From Periplaneta americana (taxonomy: Eukaryota; Arthropoda; Insecta; Blattodea; Blattidae): a stretch of DNA of 64,000 bases. A program made the position numbers and the translations under genes. The stretch covers positions 111,248,121-111,312,120 of the forward strand of contig NC_091125.1 of NCBI RefSeq assembly GCF_040183065.1, written 5' to 3'. Shown piece after piece: positions 26,117 to 37,144 of the stretch (the first letter of the stretch is position 1; each line of letters starts with the position of its first letter). The notes beneath the pieces were generated by a model that did not search any database, was not told where the DNA came from, and saw only the letters and a program-made list of their open reading frames with translations.

Positions 26117-27840
26117 TAGAAGCCTAGATCATATATGTAACAGATAGGTCATTGCTATGTTAAAATCGTGTGCACTTTAAAGAGAACAACAGCCAGGATC
26201 GCCACCCATCCGTCGTAAACGAACACGAGATGGCAGTACAGTCGCTAATGCAATTCAAATGGGATTTATGACGTGACTCCTTATGTAACAACTAGATGGC
26301 AGCGTAGTAAACCTGACAAAAGTTGTTAACTTCAAAACCTATAAGGCCAGCCTATCTATATATGATCTAGAATAGAAGTCATTGTGATAGAGATTAGGTT
26401 GGAAATCATAATAATAAATTACAATGAAAACAGTAGTGATAGTGTAGTGACAAAAATTTCTAACAATAACAATAAATACACAGTCTGTAATGTTTTATTA
26501 GATTTGGTGTTAGTAACTTATTGGCATTATAGGGCTATTTACACGAGTTCTGAGTGTACTTCTACTGTCATGGTGATTGGCAGGCTGCAGCTGGTTGGGA
26601 GACAACAGACAAGTTGGATTGTGACTCGTTTCTTTGCTTAACATTTAAAATTTCAGGGGCCAAAAAGATCTGCGATACTTGTACTAAATGTTTAAATATA
26701 ATAAAAAATATATTTCGAATAAGAATATCAAACAGTTATAAGTCTACTTAAAAATATATCATACAAATGGCCTCAAACCAAGGGATAAGTAACAATTACA
26801 CATTTGGATAGTAAATGGAAGATGTTTTTAGATCTCAGACTTGCTCAATGTTCTTAGGAATGTGTGTGGTGGTGGCACCAGCATTTTGTTATTCTAGGAG
26901 TAGAGATGCAATTAGATGGACAACTTAAGATGAGCAACCTTAAGCATTTCACGATAATCAACACAAAGCAGAGGGAAGGGAAATGAGGAGCATTTTTTGA
27001 GAAAGTTCGCTAAATTTTCATCATTTGTTAATTAATTTTTTTAATTGTTCACTCTTTTTTTGTACTTTAAAACTGATATTAGGTTCGGATCATTTGAAAA
27101 AATTAATTTTCTTAATGAACTAGCTAGATGCAAAACAAAAATAAACAAATTTAAGGTAAAATTCTATTAAAGTTTAATATCTTCAAACATGGAAATTGTA
27201 GGTTCTTTTACAGCATGAAGAGAAAATGTGATGAATTAATTACAAAGGAAACGTGAGCTAATTAAGTAATGAGTAAATTGGGTTGCAAATTTTCTAGAAA
27301 CAAGTATTAGCAACAGTCAATATTTTTGTGTTTTGGAATAGTAGGGCACAGGTTACATTGTCTCCCATTCATACAAACTTGTATACATGATAATGCTTTA
27401 TTGCTGAATTTGCTGTATTAAGTAGTAAATTACAGTGATACTTTTTATAAGCTTGTCACGAAACTTGTTCATTTATTGACCCATTACTGTTGCTGGACAT
27501 GCAAAAATTTGCGTTAGAAAATAATCCTGATTGTCCACATTAAATTCAGTCTTTAAACTTTTGTGGACTAATTGGTATAAATGCACGTAACATAGTGACA
27601 ATTATTCCTAGGTGGATAGAAAAAAATAAACATTTGTTATTCAATAATATTTACTCAAATACATTATAGAAATTTAAAGGTTAAAGCAGCCTTATTTTCA
27701 TGGTTAGTTCATATTGAAGTTAAAAATGTTATGACTAGTAAAAGGGTATGTGTGAATGTTGTTTGGCACAAGTGTGAAATCTATTGATTTCTTGTTCGAC
27801 AGAGAACATATTTTACAGCTCATGATGTTACTACTTGGAA
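26117..27840. other. Non-coding DNA between transposons
   Basis: About 26.16-26.37 kb has a higher-complexity, repeat-like texture (two similar GATGGCAG segments, at about 26.23 and 26.29 kb) but I cannot name it. The rest is AT-rich with no supported exon. Confidence 0.4.
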
Positions 27841-27849
27841 GATTTAGTG

Positions 27850-28945
27850 AAGAAATTTTTCAGGATATTGGAGGGGTGATAATTTAATAGGAGGAAGAAG
27901 AATAAAGTGAATAAGATATGGTGATATGGCATTGTTAGCAGAAGAGAAGACAGTACTAAGGGATATGCTACTGGAACTAAATGACAGTTGTGAGCAATAT
28001 GGGATGAAGATAAATGCATACAAGACTAATACCATGGTTGTTGGAAGAAAAATAAAGAAGGTAAACGTGAGAATTCTAAATGAGGCAGTAGAGCAACTGG
28101 ACAGCTTCAAATACTTGGGATGTACTATAAGCAGTAACATGAGCTGCTGCCAGGAAGTGAGGAGGAGGATAGCAATGGCAAAGAAAGCTTTTAATAGAGA
28201 AAGGAGCATCTTCTACGGACCTCTGGAAAAAGAACTAAGGAAGAGACTAGTGAAGTGCTTTGTGTGGAGTGTGTAATTGTATGAAGCAGAAGTATACACA
28301 TTAAGACGAAGTGAAGAGAAGCAACTAGAAGCATTTGAAATATGGATATGGAGAAAAATGGTGTGTGTGAAATGGACAGATAGAATAAGAAATGAAGCTG
28401 TGCTGGAAAGAATGGGTGAAGAAAGAATGATGCTGAAATTGATTAGGAAGAGAAAAAGGAATTGCTTTGGCCACTGGCTGAGAAGAAACTTCCTACTGAA
28501 GGATGGATGCATGGGAAGGAATAGTGAACAGGAGAAAAGTTCGGTGCAAAAGAAGATATCAGATCGCACCCTTAAAATAATGCTGTCGTAACTACTAAAA
28601 GTTAGTTTTGCAAAATAAACCTTTCAAATTCGTATGAAAACTCAGGATTACCAAATATCAGTATGAGCCCTGCAGATTTTGCTCTTGAACTTAGAGGTAC
28701 GACAGTTCTACTGTTTGATAGAGGATTAATTAAAGATTACAGAACTGCCTGTAACTCAAAATTCAGTTTTTGGGAGTTACGACAGTATTATTCTAGGGGT
28801 GCGAGATGATAGACGACATTAAGATATATTGATCATATGTGGAGACTAAGAGGAAGGCAGAAAATAGGAAAGATTGGAGAATGCTAGATTTACAGTGAAA
28901 GACCTGCCCTTGGGCAGAAAACTCTGATTGAATAAATGAATGATG
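27850..28945 (+). mobile_element. LINE-B: 3' part of a non-LTR retrotransposon
   Basis: The RT C-terminal half reads IRYGDMALLAEE (degraded active-site region), GMKINAYKTNTMVVGRK and FKYLGCTISSNMSC, then a TAA at 28274, then EAFEIWIWRKM and GHWLRRN. The frame is shared across the stop. The LINE continues after a MITE at 28565-28803 (RRYQ/MIDDIK junction) and ends near 28945 with AATG-type repeats. The 5' portion is missing. This family differs from LINE-A in its RT and tail. Confidence 0.85.
28565..28803. mobile_element. 239-bp MITE inserted in LINE-B
   Basis: The left end CGCACCCTTAAAATAATGC and the reversed right end CGCACCCCTAGAATAATAC match, and both continue TGTCGTAACT. AGAT is duplicated on both sides. 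Removing the element and one AGAT rejoins the LINE-B frame. A 4-bp duplication does not fit Tc1/mariner (TA) or hAT (8 bp), so the superfamily is open. Confidence 0.8.
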
Positions 28946-29007
28946 TGTTACTGCTTCTGAGTGTGTTCCATAATCTCTCCTACAAAAATTCTAACCCTAG
29001 TAGAACT

Positions 29008-29983
29008 CAGTGGCGGCTGATTGACTGAGGCAAGTGAGGCCGGGCCTCAGTCACTTGGCTTAACTGAAATCAAATTTTGTGTTTTTATATAATGTATTAG
29101 TTATTTGAACGCTGTAGAAGCATTTGAAAACTTTGCAGTAAAATTTGTTCCTGAGGCCGGGATCGCTCGTGCCGGGTCTGGCTTGTGATGTATATGGACC
29201 TGTTTTGCAGTAAAATTTGTTCCTGAGGCCAGAATTGTTCGTGCCGGGTCTGGCTTAATGCATTTCGTGTCCTTTCGCAGGCTTTGAGTTTACGCTTAAA
29301 ACGTTGTAGCTGAGGCACAATTCATCTGGCCTGGTCAGGTTTCACTCGTCCCATCCATGGGCCGGCCTCAAGGGTAGAGTGGGGTGGGAATAGCAGTGGT
29401 GACTTGTCTTCCTAACTAGGCCATAAATAACAAAATTCCAGCTCTTTGGCCACTCGATTCTCTCCCCTTATGTCTCAGTTTATGACATAAGCGAGGGTGT
29501 TGTACTATTGTACTTCGTAGTACAGTAGTGAATCTGGGCCAATGTTGTTATGTATTTTGGGAAAATATAAACAGAAACAAATCAGAGAAATAATGCTGGT
29601 GCAGTTAATTCATTGTTAGAGTGTCCTTTTTCTAGAAGAAATAATACTGAAAGAAATGAAGTTTTAAATAAAGAGAGAGACTACCGAGATACCTACGACA
29701 TCGCTGATAATTTTTCTGACACATAATCTTAAAACGCGAGTTTCTATTGCATCCTGGTATGGGCAGCATAAATGGTTATGTGGTAATGTGATGCAAAATA
29801 AACTTCTCTTGGCCTTGTTTGTTGCTGTCAAAGGAAAAAAATAAAAAGAAAAGAAAGAAAGGGGAATTTCAACAAATAATATGGGATGCTTCATCACACT
29901 GAAACAATCACTGAAACTCAGAGCATAACAGCTTATTTGGTGAGTGAAATTATTATTTTTCATTGATAGTAATAAGAATAGAC

Positions 29984-30021
<38 letters not shown>

Positions 30022-30148
30022 TAGTAATAATGATATTAATAATATAATAACAATAATAATTAATATCATAAACAAACATTTCCTATCAGAGGCACTTAAA
30101 CTAGTTGCATCTGGCCTCACCGAGGATTTCGATCACCGGCCGCTACTG
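29008..30148. mobile_element. Non-autonomous hAT element, 8-bp duplication
   Basis: The element starts CAGTGGCGGCTGAT and its reversed right end reads CAGTAGCGGCCGGTGAT. GTAGAACT is duplicated exactly at 29000-29007 and 30149-30156, which is the 8-bp duplication expected for hAT. Length is 1141 bp with no transposase frame. A tandem duplication of about 53 bp (29132-29184 and 29203-29256) and an AAT array lie inside. Confidence 0.85.
29984..30062. repeat. (AAT)n microsatellite, degenerate to the right
   Basis: Twelve clean AAT units are followed by imperfect ones, inside the hAT element. Confidence 0.9.
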
Positions 30149-30324
30149 GTAGAACTTGAGAACAGCAATAGCAATGAAATTGACTCCTGCATGTTGACAA
30201 AATGAACGTTACTCTTCATAGACCTAATACTCTAGACAACAAAACTCGGGAGACACAAAAGAGATGGAAGGGATAAGAAGTTTCAGATTTATGGAGCAGG
30301 ACAGTATTTTTAAAGCATAGCCTA

Positions 30325-30328
<4 letters not shown>

Positions 30329-30388
<60 letters not shown>
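30329..30388. repeat. (TTA)n microsatellite
   Basis: About 19 clean units. Poly-Asn or poly-Tyr frames across it are artefacts. Confidence 0.95.
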
Positions 30389-30389
<1 letters not shown>

Positions 30390-30392
30390 TTG

Positions 30393-30470
30393 ACTGCAGA
30401 CTGAACGATATGGATTGGATGGATAGAGAAGAGTGGAGAACAAGAATAAGACTTTAGACACAGAAAGATG
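30393..30470 (+). mobile_element. LINE C-terminal scrap
   Basis: Frame RLNDMDWMDREEWRTRIRL matches the last residues of insect LINE proteins, which end in a D-R-x-x-W-R pattern. It is enclosed by TTA arrays. Confidence 0.55.
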
Positions 30471-30483
30471 TGTATATAAATAA

Positions 30484-30504
30484 AAATTATTATTATTATT
30501 ATTA

Positions 30505-30555
<51 letters not shown>
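30484..30555. repeat. (TTA)n microsatellite
   Basis: About 23 units with one interruption. Confidence 0.95.
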
Positions 30556-30558
<3 letters not shown>

Positions 30559-30559
30559 G

Positions 30560-30768
30560 TACAATGGATGTTGGAGGAACGGTGGCCTAAATGTGTCATT
30601 AATTGGACCGTGCCAGAAAGAAGAAAGCGTGGAAGAGCTAGAAAGACATGGTATGAAGGAATACACACATACATGGTGAAGAGGGGCATGGAAGAGGGAC
30701 AGTGGGAGAATAGGAAGCTCTGGGAAGCAGGATCAAAGGCGAACTGCTGTAAAGTGGAAAGCCAGTAA
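30560..30768 (+). mobile_element. LINE C-terminal fragment (third LINE type)
   Basis: The frame includes RRKRGRARKTWYEGIH and MVKRGMEEGQWENRKLW, the typical tail of an insect LINE ORF2. It starts and ends at TTA arrays. Only the last 65 or so codons remain. Confidence 0.75.
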
Positions 30769-30774
30769 AAGTCC

Positions 30775-30835
30775 AATTATTATTGTTATTATTATTATTA
30801 TTATTACTACTACTACTACTACTACTATTACTGTT
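30775..30835. repeat. (TTA)n/(CTA)n microsatellite
   Basis: TTA units pass into CTA units, then CTATTACTG. Confidence 0.9.
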
Positions 30836-31490
30836 GTTCCGCACCATAGTGTCGTGGTCTAAGGCATTGGTTCCCATATTGTGCTACACAGATCCCTAAA
30901 GATCCGCAACATTTGTCAAGGGATTCGCGATTTACCATGTTCTTTCAAGCTAAAATATTGCGTTCATTGCTGTACACACTTTCTAGTTTTGCTACTGTGA
31001 AATCACAAAAGCAGACCTTTAAAGAGGAAGAGAGTTATTCAGAGGGCAGGGTCATAAAAGTGGAGGGAAAAAAATCTGACCTTTCCTAAGCAATAACTGA
31101 AGAGAGATTGTGGAAAGAAACTATTTTTTTAGCTTATGCTTTTTTTTCTAGAGATCCGTAAACATCCACGATCCAATGATGGACATCGAATTTCTAAAAC
31201 GAAACCTTGAAAGGGTCACGTGGGGCACTCCTTTTTTTTTTTTTTAATATAGAATGAAAGTTATACGTTTCAGAAATTTTAAAGGGCAGGGTTTGCCATT
31301 TTTTCCTTAAGAAAAGATATAATTTTTTTAATGTAACTTGTGAGTAAGGTAAGATATTTTTAAATTATGCATGTAATTACTGAAAGTTTAGAAGCATCAT
31401 TTACTAGGCACTGTCATTTTATACAGTAGCGTAAAGCTCTCTGTAAGCATGTCCTTTTTATATAATTCGCATATATTATGAAAATTGTTT
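30836..31490. other. Non-coding, possible hAT-like scrap
   Basis: A GGTTCCCATATTGTG... start near 30869 and a GAGATCCGTAAAC segment near 31150 resemble the interior of short hAT repeats. No clean ends were found. Confidence 0.3.
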
Positions 31491-31702
31491 ACTGCTTTGG
31501 AGTAACGATTAGCATGTCTCGCCGTGAAACAAGCGGGCCCGGGTTCAAATCCTGGTTGCGAGAAGTTACCTAGTTGAGGTTTTTTTTTTTTTTCGAGATT
31601 TTCCTTCAACTAATTGAAGCAGAATTGCTGGGTAATTTTCGGCATTGAATCTCGAACTCATTTCGTCATTATAATTACACTTCTCTTTCACATCATCATC
31701 AT
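31491..31702 (+). repeat. tRNA-derived SINE, (CAT)n tail
   Basis: A tRNA-like head with B-box GGTTCAAATCC (about 31551-31561) is followed by the body GTTACCTAGTTGAGG, a T run, and GCTGGGTAATTTTCGGCATT. The same body appears at 42745 (minus) and 63299 (plus). It ends in CAT repeats next to the palindrome. Confidence 0.8.
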
Positions 31703-31740
31703 CATCATCATCATATGAATAATTTCGAGGGAAAAATTGT

Positions 31741-31811
31741 TCCGGGGCCGGGCATCGAACCCGGGACCTTTGGTTTAACGTACCAACGCTCTACCACTGA
31801 GCTACCCGGGA
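31741..31811 (-). tRNA. tRNA-like unit (pseudo-tRNA/SINE head), left arm
   Basis: Exact mirror of the unit at 31948-32018. See that entry for the fold. Both copies being identical suggests the palindrome is young or kept uniform by conversion. Confidence 0.5.
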
Positions 31812-31947
31812 ACTCTACCCGACACCGATCCAATTTTTCCTTCTATATCCACAGACCTCAAAGTGGGCTGACAAACGTCAAGCAACGTCAGCCCACTTTG
31901 AGGTCTGTGGATATAGAGGGAAAAATTGGATCGGTGTCGGGTAGAGT

Positions 31948-32018
31948 TCCCGGGTAGCTCAGTGGTAGAGCGTTGGTACGTTAAACCAAAGGTCCCGGGT
32001 TCGATGCCCGGCCCCGGA
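31948..32018 (+). tRNA. tRNA-like unit (pseudo-tRNA/SINE head), right arm
   Basis: Its 71 nt fold as a cloverleaf: D stem GCTC/GAGC, anticodon stem TTGGT/ACCAA with loop ACGTTAA (formal anticodon GTT), T stem CCGGG/CCCGG with loop TTCGATG. A-box TAGCTCAGTGG and B-box GGTTCGATGCC are intact. C at position 33 instead of T and one acceptor mismatch argue against a working tRNA-Asn. A SINE head is more likely. Confidence 0.5.
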
Positions 32019-32043
32019 ACAATTTTTCCCTCGAAATTATTCA

Positions 32044-32782
32044 AATCAACTTTACAGGGAGTTATACCTGAAATCTTGATTTGCATCATCATCATATGTT
32101 TCCCATATTTTGCACTTACACGCTGAGGTAAATGGTCATTAGTAGCTGGTGGTAGTGCTGTGTACCATGGTCTCTCCCCTCGGGCTCATACTGATCATAG
32201 GCCCAGGAGTTGAGCAGCTGCGGTGATGCCTAAGTAGAATGGTAAAAGGGATTCTTTAAGCTGTAGGGGAGTTCGGTGGCGATCCGCAGGGGAATCTATA
32301 GTGCGAGAGGACCTGGAAATGCACATTCCAGGTAGTAGAATGAGCCCAAGCAAGTGGTTTACGTGCAAGGGCAGTTCCCACCCCGACTAATACTGTTGAT
32401 AGTATGACAATTTTAAAATGAATTACAAAACACGGAGTCAGTGTTGCATGTTGTAATATGTTAGACCAGAATAAAATTGTGTTAAATTAAATCTATGCTC
32501 TCAACTACTCCAAATAAATGAAGAAATAATGGCACCAGCGACTGATCCGGCATATTTCCTTTACTTCTGTGTCGCAGAGCCTCCAGTACAGTTGGTGCTT
32601 CAACACTCTAATACTCGAAAATGGGTATTCTGACTCCTACGTTCGTCTCTAAAACCGTAAACATCTCGGGGATCAGGCGTCACAGAGAGGCGTTTTTGAC
32701 ACCACTTGCTGGGGATACGTAATTCACAAAAATCCGATCCCCAACAAAAGTTAATTTTGATTCAAAAAGTGGCAAGATTATA
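32044..32782. other. Non-coding, unassigned repeat-like sequence
   Basis: Higher complexity than the neighbouring intergenic DNA but no terminal repeats or protein homology seen. Confidence 0.3.
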
Positions 32783-33858
32783 CAGGGACATCATTTTATT
32801 TTTACTTCAATTTTTATTGTACCTGAGTTTTTGAATGTACTTCACTCCCACCCCTTCTACTAAGGAAGTTCCAACTCCACACAGAACCAAGACCGCATAT
32901 AGTAAGCAGTACTGAGTTACTGAGTATAGTACGTTCCAGAAATATGTTCGCGTTTTCCAGTGACGAAAGAGCTTTCAATATTGAATCATATTTTCGCACA
33001 GGTACTGTCGTTTGCCTACGTCGCATCCCGATTTCCCCCACCTGCTTCTGCTCGCCCCTCTGTAAAAGCTGGGCTGTCTTAGCTCTTTTCTGAAAACATT
33101 AATTTCTCTTAGGAATTGAACGTTTACGTAATATTATACAGCTGTTTAATTTAACTTAAATAAAAGGGCCTCGTTAAGTAATTAACTGTCACGTGATTTC
33201 TTCCCTTTCTACAATCCTGCGGCATAACCACTTGGACGGACAGTAGATAGCATGTCTGAGTAATTTTATATTTTCGGGTCGGGCAGAAGTGAAGATTGAA
33301 ATCACAGTACGTAGAGTAGGTACAGAATTATTTCAACATGAGTTACTAGTACGAAGGACGAAACTGGCAATTGGAATTAGATGCAATAGTCTATAGTGCG
33401 ATAATATGCACAAAAGAACTGAAGCCTGTATCGAAATGAACGGCCACCATTTTCAAAATTGTGTTTAAATATTCATATTATGATTATTTTTCAATTTAAC
33501 TTCTTTCTCTAAATTTTACGCTAATGTGCTGTAGACAGTATAATATACACTGCATAATGAATACGTTCGCATGGATAACTCACTTCGTGAGTAAAAACAC
33601 TTATTCCTAATACAGTACTGTACTTTGATTAAATAAAAACCTATTGAAAATTATCAAACTCAAAATCGCGATATTTCCTAGTTTACGTAAATGGATGAAC
33701 TACTTTTCTTCCATCCTATACCTAGTAGAGTGATTTGTGTTTTACGCCAGTATCATCGAACTCCAGTCTTGGAGGGGGAGCAAGCGGTGTTTCCGGTTCT
33801 CTAAAGGTATAGACAGGTTAATATTAAAAATGTTAGTAAAAATAAAATGATGTCCCTG
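32783..33858. mobile_element. 1076-bp TA-flanked MITE (mariner type)
   Basis: A 24-bp perfect terminal inverted repeat begins CAGGGACATCATTTTATT, with TA on each side. There is no transposase frame. The segment 33027-33260 is repeated at about 63570-63770. Confidence 0.88.
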
Positions 33859-35024
33859 TATTTATAGATTTCTATTCCACTAGCAATTTCTCCTGCTGGA
33901 AGAGAGGTGCATTGGTGCAGGCAATTACAGTGCGTATGGCAGTGGTCGTCAGCACTTGCTGAAAAGGATAGAGTGCAAGGAGTGCAACAAAATATGCTCC
34001 GTCTTGCAGAAGGGATAGGGAGACAGCATACGTCTTACGTCGTGCCATTGGCGTGTATCATTCCCCCTTTGAACTGATCGTCGGCTTACTTCTAAAACCT
34101 CGTAAGTCCAATTTTTTTCGAGTGTTGAAATCTGGGTATATTTTCAAAATGCATCTGCTCATAACACCTCGTACATCTCGAAATGCTTTATATTTTATAA
34201 ATAACTAATGTATAATAGTTGGTTACCTCGTATACAAAAAGAATAAGTTATTTTGCTCTACTAACAACACCTTAGAGACGAACACAGAAAAACAAAATCT
34301 TGAATCCATTATACCCCATGCACAGAAATCAATTCTGCTAACAGTGTGTTGAACATATAAAATACCGGTACCAGTTCTGGAATAGGCCTAAGGGTATGAT
34401 AGTTTGCTCCAATTCCTGAATAAAACTTCGAGAATGCAATAGATATCAGTAATCATACGTCATGTCATGAGCGTCTATAATTCCCCCTCTGGATTTAATC
34501 TATTATACATCGGTGAGTGTAAGTTATTACCAGAGGTAGGAAGTTCGTACCAAAACTGTTAAGTTGTGTGAGCTTGGACTATATCTCTCTCTACCGAATG
34601 AAAAGTAGTAGCGCAGCTCTCAATATCAGTGAACCAGAACAACAAACTTGTACAGCCGGGTGGTAACCAGACATGTGCTCCAACCGTCCACGGCCTTAGA
34701 ACAAGAAAATAATAAACGAATTGCTGGATAGCCAATGCGCAAAATAACCGAAAATTATAGTCAAAAATTTTGTTTAGATACCGTAAAAACATTTACAATT
34801 CCGCACAATTCATCTGACAACGTAGTACCAAATTTATTCTAACCCATTCTGCACTGGTGAAGCTGGCACTGATGAATGTGTGTTGTTCAGTGTAGATGGC
34901 GCTAAACAGGGGCGCAGGTACGATGTCTCTATAACCACAGTTGGAAGGAAATGTTGCTGTGCGAAGGAAGTGTTACTATTAGAAGGAAGCGCTGGCTGTG
35001 ATATGATGTGAATTTAAAGTGAAA
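33859..35024. other. Unassigned intergenic DNA
   Basis: Two similar strings (CGTGCCATTGGCGTGTAT near 34.04 kb and a CATGAGCGTCTATAATTCCCC relative near 34.47 kb) hint at an old duplication or repeat. No gene supported. Confidence 0.3.
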
Positions 35025-36860
35025 TGTCTTTTAAGAACGATCACAAATCGTGGCGTGGAATGCGTTGTTAAGAACAATTTCAAATATAGGAAACAGCGTA
35101 AAATGAGTACGGGAAATATTTCGGAGATGCACGGAAAAGAAATGTACCGCAATTTTACAGACTAATGCAGAAGTTAGTGAAATCGTATATAGCTATAAGA
35201 GACTTGCATGATCATGAAAATAAAAGCGCTAAGGCTATTGAATCACATATTTTGCGGGCAAATTGTAAGAAAAAAAAAGTGTGAAGAAATTACTTTATAA
35301 CCCAGTAATATAATACGAACAGAATTATCGAGGTCAGATACTTTTAATATTCAGAGAATGGAGACAGTCAAACTTCGATTAGCATTATACAGAGCCCGAA
35401 TGAAACAGATGCCCACTCACTTTCACAATGTAAATGAGGCATTAGAACAGTAGAAGAGTTTAAATATTTTAACAAATTGAGGCGAAAGGTTCTGTTTTGT
35501 AGACATCGAAAATAGGGCAGTATTTTTTACTTGTGAACGAAATTTGCAGTTTCTGTGTAGTAATGCGCGTAATATATTAGCGGATGGAACATTCTACGTT
35601 TCACCAAAACACTTTCATCAGGTTTATACTATACATATAGGTCTACTACATTGAGGTACGTCCAAGTTGATTTTTGGTTACCGTTATCGAGAAGTGTATC
35701 AGGTTACGAATGCATGTGAAAACGTATTCGTAATTTGTGTAGTGATGATTTTAATCCTGAAACCATAATTTTAGATTTTGAAGTTGCTGCTCATAATGCA
35801 GTCAACAAAGTGTTTCCTAACATAACCATTAAAGGCTGCAGTTTTCATTTAAGCCAGACGTGGTGTAGGAAGATACTCGAGCTGGGACTTCGCTCTGAAT
35901 ATACCAATCCTAATTTCGAAGTAGGAACGTTCCTGAAATATATGTTTGGTTTAAGGGGATGCGCTACTGAATTTTCTAATTTCTACATTTTAAGAGATAA
36001 TGTATTGAAATTTTAACAGCATATTATGATCATGATTATGAATTAATCAGGAAAATTTGAGTGATCTAAGTCAAGAAATAGCTCTTTAAAAAATAAAATT
36101 TGAAAATAACACGTTTATTTTTGGAAACCGTTTTTTGGAATCTAAAACAAGAGTTTTCTATGTTTTTATAGTGCATATTATAGCTGAAACACAGGTTGCG
36201 GTAATGGAGTATTGGAATTTAGCATATGAAGCAAGGGTAATGTTCAAAATTTCGTTTTTTGGAACTCAAAAATCAGAATTTGATTTATTTCACATACATT
36301 ATATTTGCATGGCTTGTATGTAAAATATTTTTAGAGTAAAATAAAAAAAAAACATGAAATTTCTTCAAAAACTGTCATTTTTCAGTAGCGCATCCCCTTA
36401 AGATATGTACGAGTACATCCATGCACAGTAGGGGATGCGTTTGTGACTTGCATAGCATTGCTCCTAATCACATCAGTTAACGACTTTCCTAGACTATGTA
36501 CTTGAAAACTATGTAAGTGAAGATGCGAAATTCTCTCCTAAATTCTGAGCCAGTGTACCAACAGATGAAATCATAACAAATGGGGCGGATTCGTTCCATC
36601 GTCATTTGAAATGACAATTTTACAAACCTCATCTCTCTATCCATGAATTTACGGAAGTGTTAAAGAAAATGCAGAGTGAAACGTATCTTTCTTTCAACAC
36701 GGTGCGTTATAACAGAAAAACAAACAGACGTGACCAAGATAATCATCGTGTTGCAACTGAACTATGGAGGAAATATTAAAAAAAAATTGCACTTCGGTTC
36801 CAGCCCATCGTACTGTAGACAAACGGCATACCGGTGCAATCAGTGGACAGTGTGCTTTAA
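35025..36860 (+). pseudogene. Mutator-like (MULE) transposase with FLYWCH-like start, decayed
   Basis: Pieces in changing frames follow the order of insect MULE proteins. An N-terminal SWR...CVVKNNFKYRKQRK resembles the end of a FLYWCH zinc finger. ILADGTFYVSPKHFHQVYTIH follows near 35577-35640. An open 93-codon stretch from 35735 has ILDFEVAAHNAV and GCSFHLSQTW. After the MITE at 35955-36397 come YVSEDAKFSPKF and TNGADSFHRHLK near 36510-36610. Several stops and frameshifts make it inactive. No terminal repeats were identified. Confidence 0.75.
35955..36397. mobile_element. 443-bp TTAA-flanked MITE inside the MULE
   Basis: Ends GGGGATGCGCTACTGA are inverted, with TTAA at 35951-35954 and 36398-36401. 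Taking out the element and one TTAA rejoins the MULE frame (KYMFGL then RYVRVHP). TTAA duplication is typical of piggyBac-type elements, though GGGG ends are not the usual piggyBac start. Confidence 0.85.
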
Positions 36861-37144
36861 AGGTAAGTTGTTGTGCATGTATTAATTTTATTTAAGGATC
36901 TATTAATTTAGGAGCTTGAAATATTTTGCGTATTTGCAATCCGTCGTTTTGCGGGAAAGAAAGTATGGAATTTTGCGGATTAGCAGTACCTATTTGCTTA
37001 AAAGCAAGCCGCGAAACGAATAATATAAGAAAACAATAATTTGTAATTATAGTCCAGGACACTTCTTTTTTTCGTACTGATCCCTACTTGAGCTATCCAG
37101 CACCATATGGTAAGACTATCCAGTTCATCTCTACGTTGACCTTA

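Larger units (their letters stand above)
31716..32043. repeat. 328-bp palindrome of two head-to-head tRNA-like units
   Basis: Arms 31716-31872 and 31887-32043 (157 bp each) are reverse complements with one mismatch, around a 14-bp spacer. Each arm carries a complete tRNA-like cloverleaf plus a 5' leader, the leaders facing the centre. The 15-bp string CATCATCATCATATG occurs at 31703-31717 and again at 32084-32098, which would suit a target duplication around the whole unit. Confidence 0.95.

Noticed and set aside
30224..30877. Poly-Asn, poly-Tyr and poly-Ser frames
   Set aside because: They translate TTA/AAT arrays and have no conserved flanks.
31948..32018. Functional tRNA-Asn gene
   Set aside because: C at position 33, an acceptor mismatch and SINE-like context make a working tRNA unlikely.
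31715..32095. Matching peptides on both strands at the palindrome
   Set aside because: They are the tRNA-like palindrome translated on each strand, not a conserved protein.
31681..32100. CRISPR-like repeat array
   Set aside because: Eukaryotic context; the signals are CAT repeats plus one palindrome with no spacers.
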